A DNA stretch of 64,000 nt from Chitinasiproducens palmae (GCF_900095735.1 NZ_FNLO01000009.1:124001-188000); one strand, 5' to 3'. Shown: positions 19,871-29,187, counted from the stretch's first letter. Notes: a model not told the origin generated them from the letters alone. Made by a program: numbers and translations.

Positions 19871-20503
19871 CTATCGATTGAAGGCACGGTACAGGCCGAA
19901 CGAGATGAGAAGGGAACCGGCTGCGCCATTGACCTTTTTCTGAATCCGCAGGTAGGCGTCCCGTAGACGCTGCTTGCCGAACACGAGCGTGATGCCCAGG
20001 TGCCAACCGAGCGACATGACGGCAATCGTCGCAACGGTCAAGATATGAAACCAGAGCGGCGCGGCCGCAGGCATCAGCGCAGCAAACGCGCTGGTCCAAA
20101 ATGCCGCGCCCTTCGGGTTGGTGACCCCAGTCAGCAGACCGACCCTGAAACCGCCCCGCAGGCGCTCGAACGTGGCCGATTGAGGCTTGCGGCTGTCTCC
20201 GTGTCGTGGCCTTGTGAAGGCGGACTTTAACAGGCGGCCGCCGTACCAGATTAGATAAACCGCACCGAAGATGCGGACGACGTCTGCCAGATGGGGATGC
20301 CGTGCAAGGACGGTTGCCAGTCCCGCCATGGATATCGTCACCCAGAACACGGAGCCGGTCGAAAGTCCAACGACGACACGGCGCGCTTGCGCTGCTTTCC
20401 CCTCCAGTGCCATTTGGCTGAGGATGAAGAAGTTTGGACCCGGACTCGCCAAGACCGCCAGATACGTCAGCGCAATGAGAGAAAGAGTGGAGATATAACC
20501 CAT
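19871..20503 (-). CDS. LysE/RhtB-family amino-acid exporter
   Basis: A 210-residue inner-membrane protein with about six hydrophobic segments. The start MGYISTLSLIALTYLAVL is followed by the family hallmark ASPGPNFFIL (about 18-27), then GLSTGSVFWV, YLIWYGG and GVTNPKGAAFW. LysE/RhtB proteins export amino acids or homoserine-type metabolites. The start at 20503 is chosen because the 61-residue upstream extension is arginine-rich and not membrane-like. Substrate unknown. Confidence 0.87.
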   Translation of the reverse strand: MGYISTLSLIALTYLAVLASPGPNFFILSQMALEGKAAQARRVVVGLSTGSVFWVTISMAGLATVLARHPHLADVVRIFGAVYLIWYGGRLLKSAFTRPRHGDSRKPQSATFERLRGGFRVGLLTGVTNPKGAAFWTSAFAALMPAAAPLWFHILTVATIAVMSLGWHLGITLVFGKQRLRDAYLRIQKKVNGAAGSLLISFGLYRAFNR

Positions 20504-21109
20504 GGCAGAGGTCTTCCGCGGACAAGGTCCGAATCTAGGCGACACTATGCGACCAGTCAAGGCCGAATCAGCGTTCACGTGTCCCGTCGTGCGGCGACAT
20601 TCTCGTATCGATCTGGTCCACGACATGCTGCGAGTCATCGTCTCCCGGCACGTTTCGCGTATTACCTTGGGAACCCTTAACATCACACGCTCGGCATGCG
20701 GAAGATTGATCGGATCACGCTTCCACGAACGATCATTCTATCAGCGCGGGCTATCGCGCTCGGTCGAGAGAGCGGGCATGATGGACGTTGATAAGCGGCA
20801 AATCAGCGGACCAGGGCCAACAAAGGGTCAACATAGCGGCGCTGAACATTGCATTCCTCGCCGGAAGGGGCGCGCATCACTTGGACACGTTCATCAGTTA
20901 CAACGGTGCTTCGACAGAGAGGCGAGCCAATGCCATACGGGGGCGGCGAAGCGGGCAACCGACGGCGGATGTAGGGCGCCGAACAGTGTCCCGTAGAGAA
21001 GGAGGGGACGCAGACGTACCTTGTCTTCGGATGCTCAAATCGTGGCGATCCAGACCTGAACCCGTCGCTCGATCCCACCGTGCACGCCGCCTTACGCCCA
21101 TCGCAATCG
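20504..21109. other. Intergenic region
   Basis: 606 bases with the leftward LysE promoter at its left end. The open frames across it are not protein-like. No terminator, repeat or RNA recognised. Possibly decayed sequence. Confidence 0.4.
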
Positions 21110-22156
21110 TTACGGTGCCTTCCACGTGCGGCCGAAGGCAGCGGCGGCGCGCTGAGATTTCCTATTACCGAAGCGGCGTATGACCGGTTGCTCCAGACAA
21201 CGCCAAGAGACATCGGCAAGCGGAATCGCAACTACGCATGCCACGAGCGCGATCTTGGCGCGAGGGAACGAGTTGACGTAGAGCAGCGCCGCGATGGGGA
21301 AATGATACAGATAAAGGCCATAGGAAATTCGGCCGAAATACTGGGCAAGTCGGTTCGCCAATACCAGGCGCGAAATCCCCGACTGCTTGAAAGTCGTGCA
21401 GAAAATCAACGCAACTGTAGCAATTGAGGTTGCGACTTCATTGAACATCGTGAACTGCGGCACCGGAAATAGAATGAGTAGGATCAGTGCTGAGATTGAT
21501 GCTGAAAGCAAAGCGGCATTGCATATCCGGTTATTGAACGCGCGCTTGACCACTTTCTGACTAGTCAGCAATGGCAGAAGTGATCCGACAAGCAAGCCAT
21601 CGAAATGTGCGAATTGGTTGCCGTGGGCCTTCAGTCCGACTGCCAGTATAAACGTTATCAGTAAAATCCAGCCGATGCCGCGACCTCGGAGCCTGAGCTT
21701 ATGAAGTCCAAATAGGACGGCGGGCCATAACAAGTAGAACTGCCATTCAACGGAGAGCGTCCAGAGATGGTTCATCAGGCCTACCTGTTCTTGACCCGAC
21801 GCCGACAAAAAATTCGATACGAACAAAAGGCTCAGCAGCTTGAGCGGCGATTCCAGGGACGCACTGCTCGGAAAACAGTATGCAATAGCCTCGAAAAGGA
21901 CACATGCAACGAAGAATGCCGGCAGCAGGCGCGCGCACCGTTTCAAGTAGAAGCCGGAGAGATCGATTGTTCCGCACGTCGAAAGCTGTTGATAAAGATG
22001 AGAGGAAATCAGGAATCCACTTAAAACGAAGAATATATCGACCCCGAGATGACCGCTTTTAGGAACGTCGAGGGTATGATAGAGAAACACGGCTAGTACT
22101 GCATAGCCTCTTAGGCCGTCGAGCGCAGATATACGATTTTTTTTGATATCTGTCAT
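21110..22156 (-). CDS. Acyltransferase 3 family membrane protein
   Basis: A 348-residue protein with about ten membrane segments. The N-terminus RISALDGLRGYAVLAVFLYH holds the family RxxDxLRG-like motif and conserved His. LGVDIFFVLSGFLIS and the later SVEWQFYLLWP and RISYGLYLYHFP also match. Such enzymes O-acylate surface polysaccharides or lipids. The gene is clearly lower in GC than its neighbours and sits next to the prophage junction, which suggests acquisition. No polysaccharide cluster nearby. Confidence 0.88.
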   Translation of the reverse strand: MTDIKKNRISALDGLRGYAVLAVFLYHTLDVPKSGHLGVDIFFVLSGFLISSHLYQQLSTCGTIDLSGFYLKRCARLLPAFFVACVLFEAIAYCFPSSASLESPLKLLSLLFVSNFLSASGQEQVGLMNHLWTLSVEWQFYLLWPAVLFGLHKLRLRGRGIGWILLITFILAVGLKAHGNQFAHFDGLLVGSLLPLLTSQKVVKRAFNNRICNAALLSASISALILLILFPVPQFTMFNEVATSIATVALIFCTTFKQSGISRLVLANRLAQYFGRISYGLYLYHFPIAALLYVNSFPRAKIALVACVVAIPLADVSWRCLEQPVIRRFGNRKSQRAAAAFGRTWKAP

Positions 22157-22877
22157 GATGTAAAATGGCCGTATTAATAAGTGGCCGAATTCTAAACGGA
22201 GCGCCTGCCCGGCCCGCCTGCAATTATGTTGCAGAGCGTAAGGATCAACACTCAGGTGCTACCCGAGTCGCCAGGAGTTATTGCAAGGCCCACTGACCTT
22301 GCATGCTCCCGACTCCGCACCAGCTCGTTATTTTTCAAATGTTGTTCGACTGTACGGAAACCACTGCTGATGGCAGGGTCGCCATCCCGTTGCCGGCCAT
22401 CCATCTCCCGCCTTGGTAAGCGGCAAGTGCATTTGCAGGGTCAGGCCCCTTGAATGCGGTTGCGAGCAAGGCATGGAAATCGTCGGCTTACTGCAGAAAC
22501 AGAGTCCGGTCGTTCCAATGGGGGCAAGCAGCGGGGCTTTTCAGGATCGGGCGCGTGCCAGCCCGGCAGGTGGGCGAGTCGCACCCTAATGTTCGAGGCG
22601 GGCGGCACTCTGATGTTCGAGGCTGTCGTGAACGCTGCCGCAAGAGGCTGCCAGGTCGACGTGACAAAGCCAGCGGACACAGGTTTGAACGACCGCCTGC
22701 CGTGAGCGTTGGGAACGGAGGAGGTGGGAGGCGCCCCCGACCTCGATGCTGAAACGGATCACGCGACGCAGACACTTCGCATGCGCGCTGCGATCGCCCA
22801 AAAGGCCAGGGCGGACGCCAAGCCCTGCTCGGATTTGTAAACTTCTCGGCGCCCGTTGTAAACATACGCCACAAAGC
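22157..22877. other. Intergenic region left of the prophage junction
   Basis: 721 bases. The first 60 are AT-rich and should hold the acyltransferase promoter. At 22588-22623 two spaced copies of TGTTCGAGGC occur, the only internal repeat I can see. No gene recognised. Confidence 0.4.
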
Positions 22878-22906
22878 AAAACAGCCGCTGTATAAGCGGC
22901 TGTTTT
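22878..22906 (-). terminator. Terminator of the interrupted tRNA-His gene
   Basis: A 12-bp perfect stem (AAAACAGCCGCT / AGCGGCTGTTTT) with a 5-base loop, U-rich in both directions. It lies just past the 3' end of the tRNA-His fragment and is probably its original terminator. Confidence 0.85.
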
Positions 22907-22918
22907 GAAAGAAATTCT

Positions 22919-22966
22919 TGGGGTGGCCGATGGGACTCGAACCCACGACGACTGGAATCACAATCC
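22919..22966 (-). other. Left attachment site: 3' half of tRNA-His (GTG)
   Basis: The minus strand reads GGATTGTGATTCCAG, then the T-arm CGTGGGTTCGAGTCCCA and acceptor end GGCCACCCCA, matching the 3' half of tRNA-His with anticodon GTG. The 5' half is missing: beyond the anticodon stem the sequence no longer folds. Next to a tyrosine integrase, this is the fragment left when a phage enters the 3' end of a tRNA gene. The intact tRNA should lie at the right end, outside the window. Confidence 0.85.
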
Positions 22967-23083
22967 GGCCATCCAATAGTGTTTTCGATCGTGGAATCAA
23001 TCACATAAGAAATCAACTTCGGAACGGACAAGAATTTTCGCCCATTGATATATAACGAGTTTTTCAGCCCCGTTCCGAAATTT

Positions 23084-24286
23084 TCATTCCGTCGCCGCGG
23101 CGCTTTTAACCCTTCGGCGGTCGTAGTGTCTGTGGGTCGTCGCGGGGTTTGCATGGGCCGCGAAGTCGTAGGCATCGGCGGCGCGCTCCGCGATCTTGCG
23201 AGTAATGGCAGCCGGCCGGATATCGCTGAGCGCGAAGTAGAGCGGATGCTCGGCTAGCGATGGGGCCGGCGAGGGCGCTGCAGCGAATCCGCGCCGCTGG
23301 TCTGCTTCTCGCGCCTTCTGCGCGGCGAGCCGAAGGCCAACCTCGGGGTCGCCCCCAGCGATCCACGCATACATGGCGTCGGACCACACCGCGCCCCAGC
23401 CGCTCTTCGAGTATGGTTGACCGCGGCGGTTGGCGAACAGGAAGAGACTGCTGACCTTGCGGCCCTGTTTTGCGCGGGCGACAACGGTGCGCAGCCGCGG
23501 CGACCAGGTTCGCAGCTTTGAGACTTCCTCTTCCCCCTTTTTCCGCTTCGCGCTTACGACCTGCACGCCCATGCCGCTCACGCCGGCCATGTGAAACGGT
23601 CGGACCTCGGCAGCGCGAAAACCGGTCAGGTAGCAGAACATGGCGGCGCATCCCATGGTTCGGAACGGTTGATCCTGCCGTAGCGCCCACAGGTAGAACT
23701 TGACCACTTGGCTGCGATCAATTGTTCGGACCTTCTTGTCGGCCTTGTTCAGCCGCATTCCAACAAAAGGATTCGCCTCGATGATGCCCCAGCGCTCCGC
23801 GTAGGAACAGATCGTCGACATCATCGCCAACTCCTTGTTCGCAAGCACGGGGGCGCCCGACTTGGCACGCGCGTCAAGGTATTGGTACCCGTGGATCTTG
23901 CGAAGAGCAGCGGGGGCCATTCGCCCGAAAAACTTCGTCAGGTTTCGATACGTCCCTGCGCGCACGCCGCGGCCGTTGGCTGACTGATCTGCGAAATGGG
24001 TAGGCGCGACTTCGCTAGCGAACCGATCGATCAATTCACCAACTGACCCGGCGACGACCTGACCCGCCTGAATATCGATCGCTTTGCGCTTCGCTGAAAG
24101 CTCCGCCGCAGCAATCGCGGCGCGATCCCCGACTGGCGCCGTCGACAGAGTTTCGCGTCTGCCGTCCGCGTATTTGTACCAAAAGGTGACTCTCCGCACG
24201 CCCTTGCGAACATACAGGCGGTCGACGCCTGTCGAGTGATCCTTCGCTACCGATTTAGACGAAGGCCTGGAGGTTGGGCGCGTCAT
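23084..24286 (-). CDS. int: Phage tyrosine integrase
   Basis: A 400-residue site-specific recombinase. N-terminal DNA-binding region to about 180, catalytic domain after it with R224 (TGFRAAEVRPF), the second arginine R357 (ALSDIRPAA, where the usual His is replaced) and the nucleophile Y388 in THRHYDRR. It ends 118 bases from the tRNA-His fragment, as expected for an enzyme acting there. The start overlaps the DUF4224 gene by 32 bases, so they are probably co-expressed. Confidence 0.93.
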   Translation of the reverse strand: MTRPTSRPSSKSVAKDHSTGVDRLYVRKGVRRVTFWYKYADGRRETLSTAPVGDRAAIAAAELSAKRKAIDIQAGQVVAGSVGELIDRFASEVAPTHFADQSANGRGVRAGTYRNLTKFFGRMAPAALRKIHGYQYLDARAKSGAPVLANKELAMMSTICSYAERWGIIEANPFVGMRLNKADKKVRTIDRSQVVKFYLWALRQDQPFRTMGCAAMFCYLTGFRAAEVRPFHMAGVSGMGVQVVSAKRKKGEEEVSKLRTWSPRLRTVVARAKQGRKVSSLFLFANRRGQPYSKSGWGAVWSDAMYAWIAGGDPEVGLRLAAQKAREADQRRGFAAAPSPAPSLAEHPLYFALSDIRPAAITRKIAERAADAYDFAAHANPATTHRHYDRRRVKSAAATE

Positions 24287-24485
24287 TGTGCTTTGCTTTT
24301 TGCTTGGTTTCGGTAACGCCCAGCTTCCGATCTCGGTAAGCGCGAGCCACCTTCGGAAGTCCGCTACGGTCTAAGACGAATGCCCAGTGATTCTTCGTGA
24401 GCCAGGCAGCCATGGCGGCACGCTGGTTCGGCTTGCAGCCGACCAGCTCAGACAGTTCAGCTGAGCTGAGGTAGTCGTTCATCAT
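24255..24485 (-). CDS. DUF4224-type small phage protein, possible excisionase-like factor
   Basis: 76 residues from the ATG at 24485 (GGAGG 5 bases before; the next codon is also ATG). YLSSAELSELVGCKPNQRAA followed by AWLTKNHWAFVLD matches the DUF4224 pattern of small proteins upstream of phage integrases. It resembles a short winged-helix/MerR-like fold and may help direct excision. That role is inferred from position. Confidence 0.78.
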   Translation of the reverse strand: MMNDYLSSAELSELVGCKPNQRAAMAAWLTKNHWAFVLDRSGLPKVARAYRDRKLGVTETKQKAKHNDAPNLQAFV

Positions 24486-24674
24486 TCGACCCTCCATTCC
24501 CTTCTCGTTATCTCGATAACCCACGCGGCGGCGGGCGTCAGTGCTCTTGTTGCTGGGCGGAATCGCCTGAACAACAGATTGATTTCGGCCATCCGACCAG
24601 GAATGAAACTACTTTTTTTGCTTTTTTTACAACACATCCCTTCCAAGAGATTAAAATATGTGATAGGAGCGGCA

Positions 24675-24968
24675 GTGCATACGCCGATAGAAATGAAACA
24701 CATCATTAGACGGAATAGTCTTCAGCAAACAATCCATCGCGTCTCAATTGGCCTAACGACCCAGGCCCCGTATACCGGCCGTTGGTCCGTTACGCTGGCC
24801 GTGCAGTCCTCGCTACGTGCAGCGCCTGCACACATGGCGTACATCGAACTCGGTCAAACATTCGCGACAAGGCAAGAAGCGGATGTCGCCGCAGATCAGT
24901 GGAGACCGCCTCCCGGCTATGAGGACACAATCAATTGGGGAGGGCTGCCTTTCAAACCTCTGCCATAG
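24675..24968 (+). CDS. Hypothetical phage protein
   Basis: 97 residues. I choose the GTG at 24675 because AGGAG lies 5 bases upstream (VHTPIEMKHIIRR); an ATG lies at 24693. The C-terminal half (HMAYIELGQTFATRQEADVA then PPPGYED) looks like a folded small domain. Divergent from the integrase pair, in a low-GC stretch. No family recognised. Confidence 0.55.
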   Translation: MHTPIEMKHIIRRNSLQQTIHRVSIGLTTQAPYTGRWSVTLAVQSSLRAAPAHMAYIELGQTFATRQEADVAADQWRPPPGYEDTINWGGLPFKPLP

Positions 24969-24992
24969 CGTGAGCCGTGGGCGGTCAAAGGC

Positions 24993-25724
24993 TCACGCGC
25001 CGGTCGAAGAGACCGGCTTGAACGACACCACCCACACCCAGGGATTGGCGTCCCATCCGTGGTCGCGAGCGGCGTTGAGGCTGTTCCACAGGCGTCCGAA
25101 GGCGGCGACGGGCGTGTGGCCATGCAGCGCCGAGCCTTCTTTAACGTCGCCAGTCCACCACGCGCCCGGCTCGCCGCTTTGCCCCGGCACTTCGGCAATG
25201 CCTTCCGCCCGTGCGTCGTCCTCCGTGATCGTCTGCAACCGCTCGACGCGCACCTCCGCGACTTCGAGCAGGATGCGCGAGGCCCATCGCGGCATGTGGA
25301 TGCTGGGCCGCCAGCGGCCAGGGTCGCAGCGGTCAAACCCCTCGCGGAAGTAGACGATCTGCTTGCCGTCAGGGGACACGACTGTTGACAGGCCGCCCCA
25401 CGGTCCCCAGCGCTCGCCGTCGACACGGCGCTGCCCATAAGTCGCGAAGATCGCATGCGTCTCCCGCACCCACAGCCGGTCGCCAGGCTGACCGAATGGT
25501 GACTTCGCCTGCCATTCGCCGCCCGAGCTGGTGCTGTAAGCATAGAAGCCGTCGGTCTCGTCTTGATTTTCGGCCCGCCCCGACACGTATTGAATGCGGT
25601 GGTCATGCCGCGACCACGAGCGGTCGAACGGTTGCTTCGCGATGACCCGCCGCGTCTGCGTCTTGCGGCCGTCGAGGATGGCGCGCACCATAGCGCCAGA
25701 AAATAATATCGGGAGTTCACGCAT
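24993..25724 (-). CDS. ASCH-like phage protein
   Basis: 243 residues from the ATG beginning MRELPILFSGAMVRAILDGR. This start pattern, with TQTRRVI after it, typifies phage proteins annotated as ASCH-like or morphogenetic. Further matches are PGDRLWVRET, MPRWASRILLEV and ERLQTITEDDARAEGI. ASCH domains are thought to bind RNA or modified nucleotides; the phage role is not established. Its ATG shares the bases CATG with the start of the divergent gene at 25723. Confidence 0.75.
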   Translation of the reverse strand: MRELPILFSGAMVRAILDGRKTQTRRVIAKQPFDRSWSRHDHRIQYVSGRAENQDETDGFYAYSTSSGGEWQAKSPFGQPGDRLWVRETHAIFATYGQRRVDGERWGPWGGLSTVVSPDGKQIVYFREGFDRCDPGRWRPSIHMPRWASRILLEVAEVRVERLQTITEDDARAEGIAEVPGQSGEPGAWWTGDVKEGSALHGHTPVAAFGRLWNSLNAARDHGWDANPWVWVVSFKPVSSTGA

Positions 25725-26352
25725 GGCTCGACTCAAAAATCTGGGGCTGTTATTGATAGGCGTCATCATCGGCTGGAGCGCGGCCATGTTTTATCTGTAC
25801 CCCCCGCGCGATAGCAGCAGCGCGGGTAGCTGGGTTCAAGCGATCGGGTCAATCGTCGCGATCTGCGTTGCGATCTTTCTCAGCGTGGAGGATAAACGTC
25901 AGGCGGCGGCCGTTCGCCGCCGAGAGTTGGCGGAGCAACGTAGGGCGGACAACGAAGCGAAGGACAGAGCGCTGACGCAGTTGTACATGCTCGCGGAGCG
26001 GGCGTTTCAGTGTGTCAATAATTTCCGTGAGTCGCTGAGAGCCGCACAAGGCGAACCACCATTCGTTGACGTCGAAAATATTTGGGATATTCACCAGAAA
26101 CTGCTTTGCGTGCCGACCTATGCCCTGAGCAGCGTGAACAGCGCACGCGCATTCGTACTTTCCGACCTTCTCGCCAGTTTTCGCGGGAACCTTGAGGCGA
26201 TAAATGCGACGGCCGGCGGCAGAGACTTGTGGCATCCGCGAAACCCCAGGTGGTTCAAACTCGCAAGACGGCTGAGCAGCATTAAGCGTCAAATTGAGAT
26301 TGATATTCGTGAACGCGGATTGCAATTGCCTGCCTGGACTGCGGCCGAATAA
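25723..26352 (+). CDS. Two-segment membrane protein
   Basis: 209 residues. Two N-terminal transmembrane helices (LGLLLIGVIIGWSAAMFYLY and WVQAIGSIVAICVAIFLSV), then a charged cytoplasmic helical region rich in Arg/Glu. GGGAG lies 8 bases before the ATG. No family recognised. It stands alone on the plus strand among leftward early genes, which is typical of a cargo gene. Confidence 0.7.
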   Translation: MARLKNLGLLLIGVIIGWSAAMFYLYPPRDSSSAGSWVQAIGSIVAICVAIFLSVEDKRQAAAVRRRELAEQRRADNEAKDRALTQLYMLAERAFQCVNNFRESLRAAQGEPPFVDVENIWDIHQKLLCVPTYALSSVNSARAFVLSDLLASFRGNLEAINATAGGRDLWHPRNPRWFKLARRLSSIKRQIEIDIRERGLQLPAWTAAE

Positions 26353-26426
26353 TGGACCGGCACAGCCTGATTCATGTCCTAGTCGTTTATTCCAATGCGT
26401 CAGCGCATCGGTAGTGATGTCGTTGC

Positions 26427-26516
26427 TCACGATGGTTCCACGCAGAGATAGATGGCGATGAACAGCAGCCACACGGGCAACGCCAGGCAGACGAGCAGGC
26501 CGATGATCCGGCTCAT
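26427..26516 (-). CDS. 29-residue single-span membrane peptide
   Basis: MSRIIGLLVCLALPVWLLFI then AIYLCVEPS: almost the whole peptide is one transmembrane helix. Its ATG overlaps the previous stop as ATGA (26513-26516), so it should be translated by coupling. Last gene of the leftward operon. Function unknown. Confidence 0.6.
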   Translation of the reverse strand: MSRIIGLLVCLALPVWLLFIAIYLCVEPS

Positions 26517-27001
26517 GATTGGCCACTCCCTCGAATCTGCGATGCCACCCATTGCCGCATGTGCTGCCAGCGCTCCTCCTCGAGTCGAGGGCGCGCGACG
26601 CGCATTGATTGGGTTCGTGGCTCGAATCGCCGCAACGGGCCATACACTTCGACCTCCGTCCAATCCCACGCATAAAGCCCTTCGTCGTTCTCGTAGACGA
26701 TCTCGGCGGCGAGGGCAGGCGCGATGTTGAATGCTTCTGCAACGGCTTCCCTGTCATCGGGATCGAGGTGCGACATGTCGATGCCGCGCGCCGCGCCAAG
26801 CGCACCGATCGTGCAAAAGTCGCCATCGGCTGTTTGGAGCTCGTCTGCGATAAGGCGCTTGTCGGTCATGGCGTCGAGCGCTGCGAGAAGTTCGCGCAGG
26901 AACACTTGCCCTCGTTCGCCGCGGATTGCCGACGCGACAGCACCGCGCCAACGGATCAACGCCCAGCCGTCGCAGTCGTCGCTGTAACCGGAGCGGCTCA
27001 T
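26513..27001 (-). CDS. Hypothetical phage early protein
   Basis: 162 residues from the ATG at 27001, which overlaps the upstream stop as ATGA. Acidic centre (ADELQTADGDFCTIGALGAA, then EIVYENDEG) and an arginine-rich tail. The longer frame to 27127 is rejected because the coupled start fits the operon pattern. No family recognised. Confidence 0.65.
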   Translation of the reverse strand: MSRSGYSDDCDGWALIRWRGAVASAIRGERGQVFLRELLAALDAMTDKRLIADELQTADGDFCTIGALGAARGIDMSHLDPDDREAVAEAFNIAPALAAEIVYENDEGLYAWDWTEVEVYGPLRRFEPRTQSMRVARPRLEEERWQHMRQWVASQIRGSGQS

Positions 27002-27222
27002 GATTGCTCGCCTCCTGTCTGGCTGGCCTGTATTCGCGCAATCTTCTCCATGACGCTGGCAGCGTTTTCGCCGCATTCGTACCGATCGCCGGTTATGGTT
27101 TTCAACGTCGATCGATGGCCGTGCCATGCACTCGACGGCCCGGTCGGCTGAACCGACATAATGGCGTTGACGTTGACGAAAAAATCCTTGCCATCGGGGC
27201 TAAACGTTTTCAGCAGGCTCAT
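26998..27222 (-). CDS. Small phage early protein
   Basis: 74 residues: MSLLKTFSPDGKDFFVNVNA and a conserved-looking WHGHRSTLKTITGDRYECG segment. It resembles a small beta-rich domain. Coupled at both ends through ATGA overlaps. Confidence 0.65.
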   Translation of the reverse strand: MSLLKTFSPDGKDFFVNVNAIMSVQPTGPSSAWHGHRSTLKTITGDRYECGENAASVMEKIARIQASQTGGEQS

Positions 27223-28244
27223 GGCTTCACCTTCTGGCCGCCGTCGCTCTCTGCATTGCGTGCGGCGAGAGCGGCGCGGAACCCTTCGGTAAACCAGCTT
27301 CCCGGCGCATCAAGCCAATCGGCATCGGAGCCGAAGTGCTTAACGAAAGCGTCTCGAATAACGGGTGATACTAGAGTGTCATTTCCCGCCGAAATTGCAC
27401 TCTGGTGCAACGGTGCGGGGGCGGCTGCGGCCAGGATGGCGCGAGCGAAGCGCATCATGTCGTCAAGCGACTGCCATCCGCCCGTGCCGTGCTCACGCGC
27501 GATCTCCTGAATGCGTTCGCCCGACAGCGCCCCTGCCGCCTGCTCGACGGGCTGCGGCGCTGCTGTTACCGATCCGGCAACCGGACTCAGCACCTCGGCC
27601 AGGTCTCGGATCGCCCCTGCTGGCCCTGCAACGGCACGTAATAGATCCATGAGCGATGACCAGTGGAAATGCCATGTGTCATCCTCGCCCTCATATGAGC
27701 CGTGCTCGTTGGCGATCACGGTGAGGTCTTCGTCGGTCGGGACTGCCTCCTGCCCCTGGGCAGCGGGCGCATCGGGCGCGGCGGCGAACCCAATCGCCGA
27801 AACCTCGTGGACGCTGTAGCTGTCGGGCCTACTCGACAATCCAGCCGGGTGCCCGTCGATCCACGCGACTCTGGCAGGGGTCCATCGCTTGATCGATTCG
27901 TTGTCGCTTTCGTCGGGCCATTCCGGCTCCGTGTCGTCATAACTACGGCACCGCTCAGCGAATGCTTCGGCATCCGCCCTGTTGCTGAACGCACGCACGA
28001 CCTCGTTGCAGTCGTAATGGTGATCGGCGGTAACGACGCAAGCCGTACCCTTCGGCACCGCTGCCTGCTGCGCCAGGGCGGCGCGGGTCGCACGGACTCT
28101 TTCGAGTGCTTGCTGCCGCGCAGAAAGCGACTCAAAGTGCGCTTTCTCTCGCTCACCATAGAAATGGATGGAGTCGCCATCACCAATTTCGCCGAGCACC
28201 GGGATGCCGCGGTAGCCGTTGGCTTCGTCGTAGTCGTTGCTCAT
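27219..28244 (-). CDS. Hypothetical phage early protein, 341 residues
   Basis: Start MSNDYDEANGYRG at 28244, after an AAGGAGC site. Ala/Glu-rich and probably modular: an N-terminal part, a middle with ADHHYDCNEVVRAFSNRADA, an acidic EGEDDTWHFHWSSLMDLLRA, and a C-terminal GSWFTEGFRAALAARN block. That last block recurs in unrelated-looking phage early proteins. Coupled to both neighbours by ATGA. No enzyme motif recognised. Confidence 0.6.
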   Translation of the reverse strand: MSNDYDEANGYRGIPVLGEIGDGDSIHFYGEREKAHFESLSARQQALERVRATRAALAQQAAVPKGTACVVTADHHYDCNEVVRAFSNRADAEAFAERCRSYDDTEPEWPDESDNESIKRWTPARVAWIDGHPAGLSSRPDSYSVHEVSAIGFAAAPDAPAAQGQEAVPTDEDLTVIANEHGSYEGEDDTWHFHWSSLMDLLRAVAGPAGAIRDLAEVLSPVAGSVTAAPQPVEQAAGALSGERIQEIAREHGTGGWQSLDDMMRFARAILAAAAPAPLHQSAISAGNDTLVSPVIRDAFVKHFGSDADWLDAPGSWFTEGFRAALAARNAESDGGQKVKP

Positions 28245-29041
28245 GCTCGGCGCTCCTTCGGCAGATAGCTTTTCCACGCCCCGCGTGCGAGGTCGGAGGC
28301 GTGCGATGCTGAGTCGCCACTCCACGGCCGCGCTTGCGCAGTCAGTGAGCGTCGCGAGGCAATGCGCCGGCCTGCGCGCTCGGCGGCACGCTGTTGCAAG
28401 AGCGGATCGGAGTTGAACGATGCGGCGCCGCGCTCGGCGGTCGCTTGATCGGGGAAGGCCACGACCTCGAACGAACCGTCGATCGAGATTCCCCACAGCG
28501 TTGCCGCCGGCGACGTAACAGCAGCGGCGAGCAGCTCGGCATAGCGGTCGAGAAACGCGCGATAGGCGTCTGCCGGCGAGACAGGCGTGATGCGCTCGGA
28601 CCGTGGCTGCACGCCGTCGAGGATCTGCCAGTGCATGCTGGATGGCGGCATGAGGTCGCGTCGCTCGGTTGCCAGCGCCACCAGGTCGGCATGCTTGACC
28701 ACCGCGTCGAGCTCGAGGGGCAGGTCAAACGCGGCGCGCACGGCCTCGGCCACGGTGTCTTCGAGCGCGCGGTAGCCCGGCAGGATCGCTTTCAGCGGCT
28801 GGGCCATATCGCCGACGTAAGCCTCATGAGCATCGTGCAGTAGCCCCTGCATGGCGAACTCCGGCGGCACGATTTCGCTGACGAGGACAGAGTGCTGCGC
28901 GACCGAGTAGAAGGCTCGGGTGTGCCCAGTGAACCGGCACAGGTTCGACAGCGCATGCGCGATGGTGTCGAGGTCGATCGACGCGGCCCAGGGCGCGAAG
29001 AAATTGAACGGCGTGCCGCCGGCGGTAAGAATGGTGCTCAT
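28241..29041 (-). CDS. HD-domain phosphohydrolase
   Basis: 266 residues from the ATG at 29041 (the preceding GTG codon is less likely). HD motif residues are visible: H50 (YSVAQHSVLV), H69-D70 (GLLHDAHEAY), with D78 and a later VVKHADLVALATERRDL helix, matching the YfbR/5'-nucleotidase-like phage HD family. Probably removes phosphate from nucleotides during infection. The C-terminal third is basic and poorly conserved. Confidence 0.8.
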   Translation of the reverse strand: MSTILTAGGTPFNFFAPWAASIDLDTIAHALSNLCRFTGHTRAFYSVAQHSVLVSEIVPPEFAMQGLLHDAHEAYVGDMAQPLKAILPGYRALEDTVAEAVRAAFDLPLELDAVVKHADLVALATERRDLMPPSSMHWQILDGVQPRSERITPVSPADAYRAFLDRYAELLAAAVTSPAATLWGISIDGSFEVVAFPDQATAERGAASFNSDPLLQQRAAERAGRRIASRRSLTAQARPWSGDSASHASDLARGAWKSYLPKERRA

Positions 29042-29187
29042 CACGCGGCCCTCTCAGTTGCAGGGGCACGCACACGCACGCGGACGTCGTCGTACTCGCT
29101 GCGCACCGTGCACACAACCACGATGAAGCAGAACGCGGCCAACGCAATCGCGAGATAGCGCAGGGCGGAAAGCAGAGTGCGGATCAT
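29041..29187 (-). CDS. 48-residue membrane protein
   Basis: MIRTLLSALRYLAIALAAFC continues into FIVVVCTV, one membrane helix with a basic tail. The stop overlaps the next start as TGATG and its own ATG overlaps the upstream stop as ATGA, so it sits squarely inside the coupled operon. Function unknown. Confidence 0.62.
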   Translation of the reverse strand: MIRTLLSALRYLAIALAAFCFIVVVCTVRSEYDDVRVRVRAPATERAA

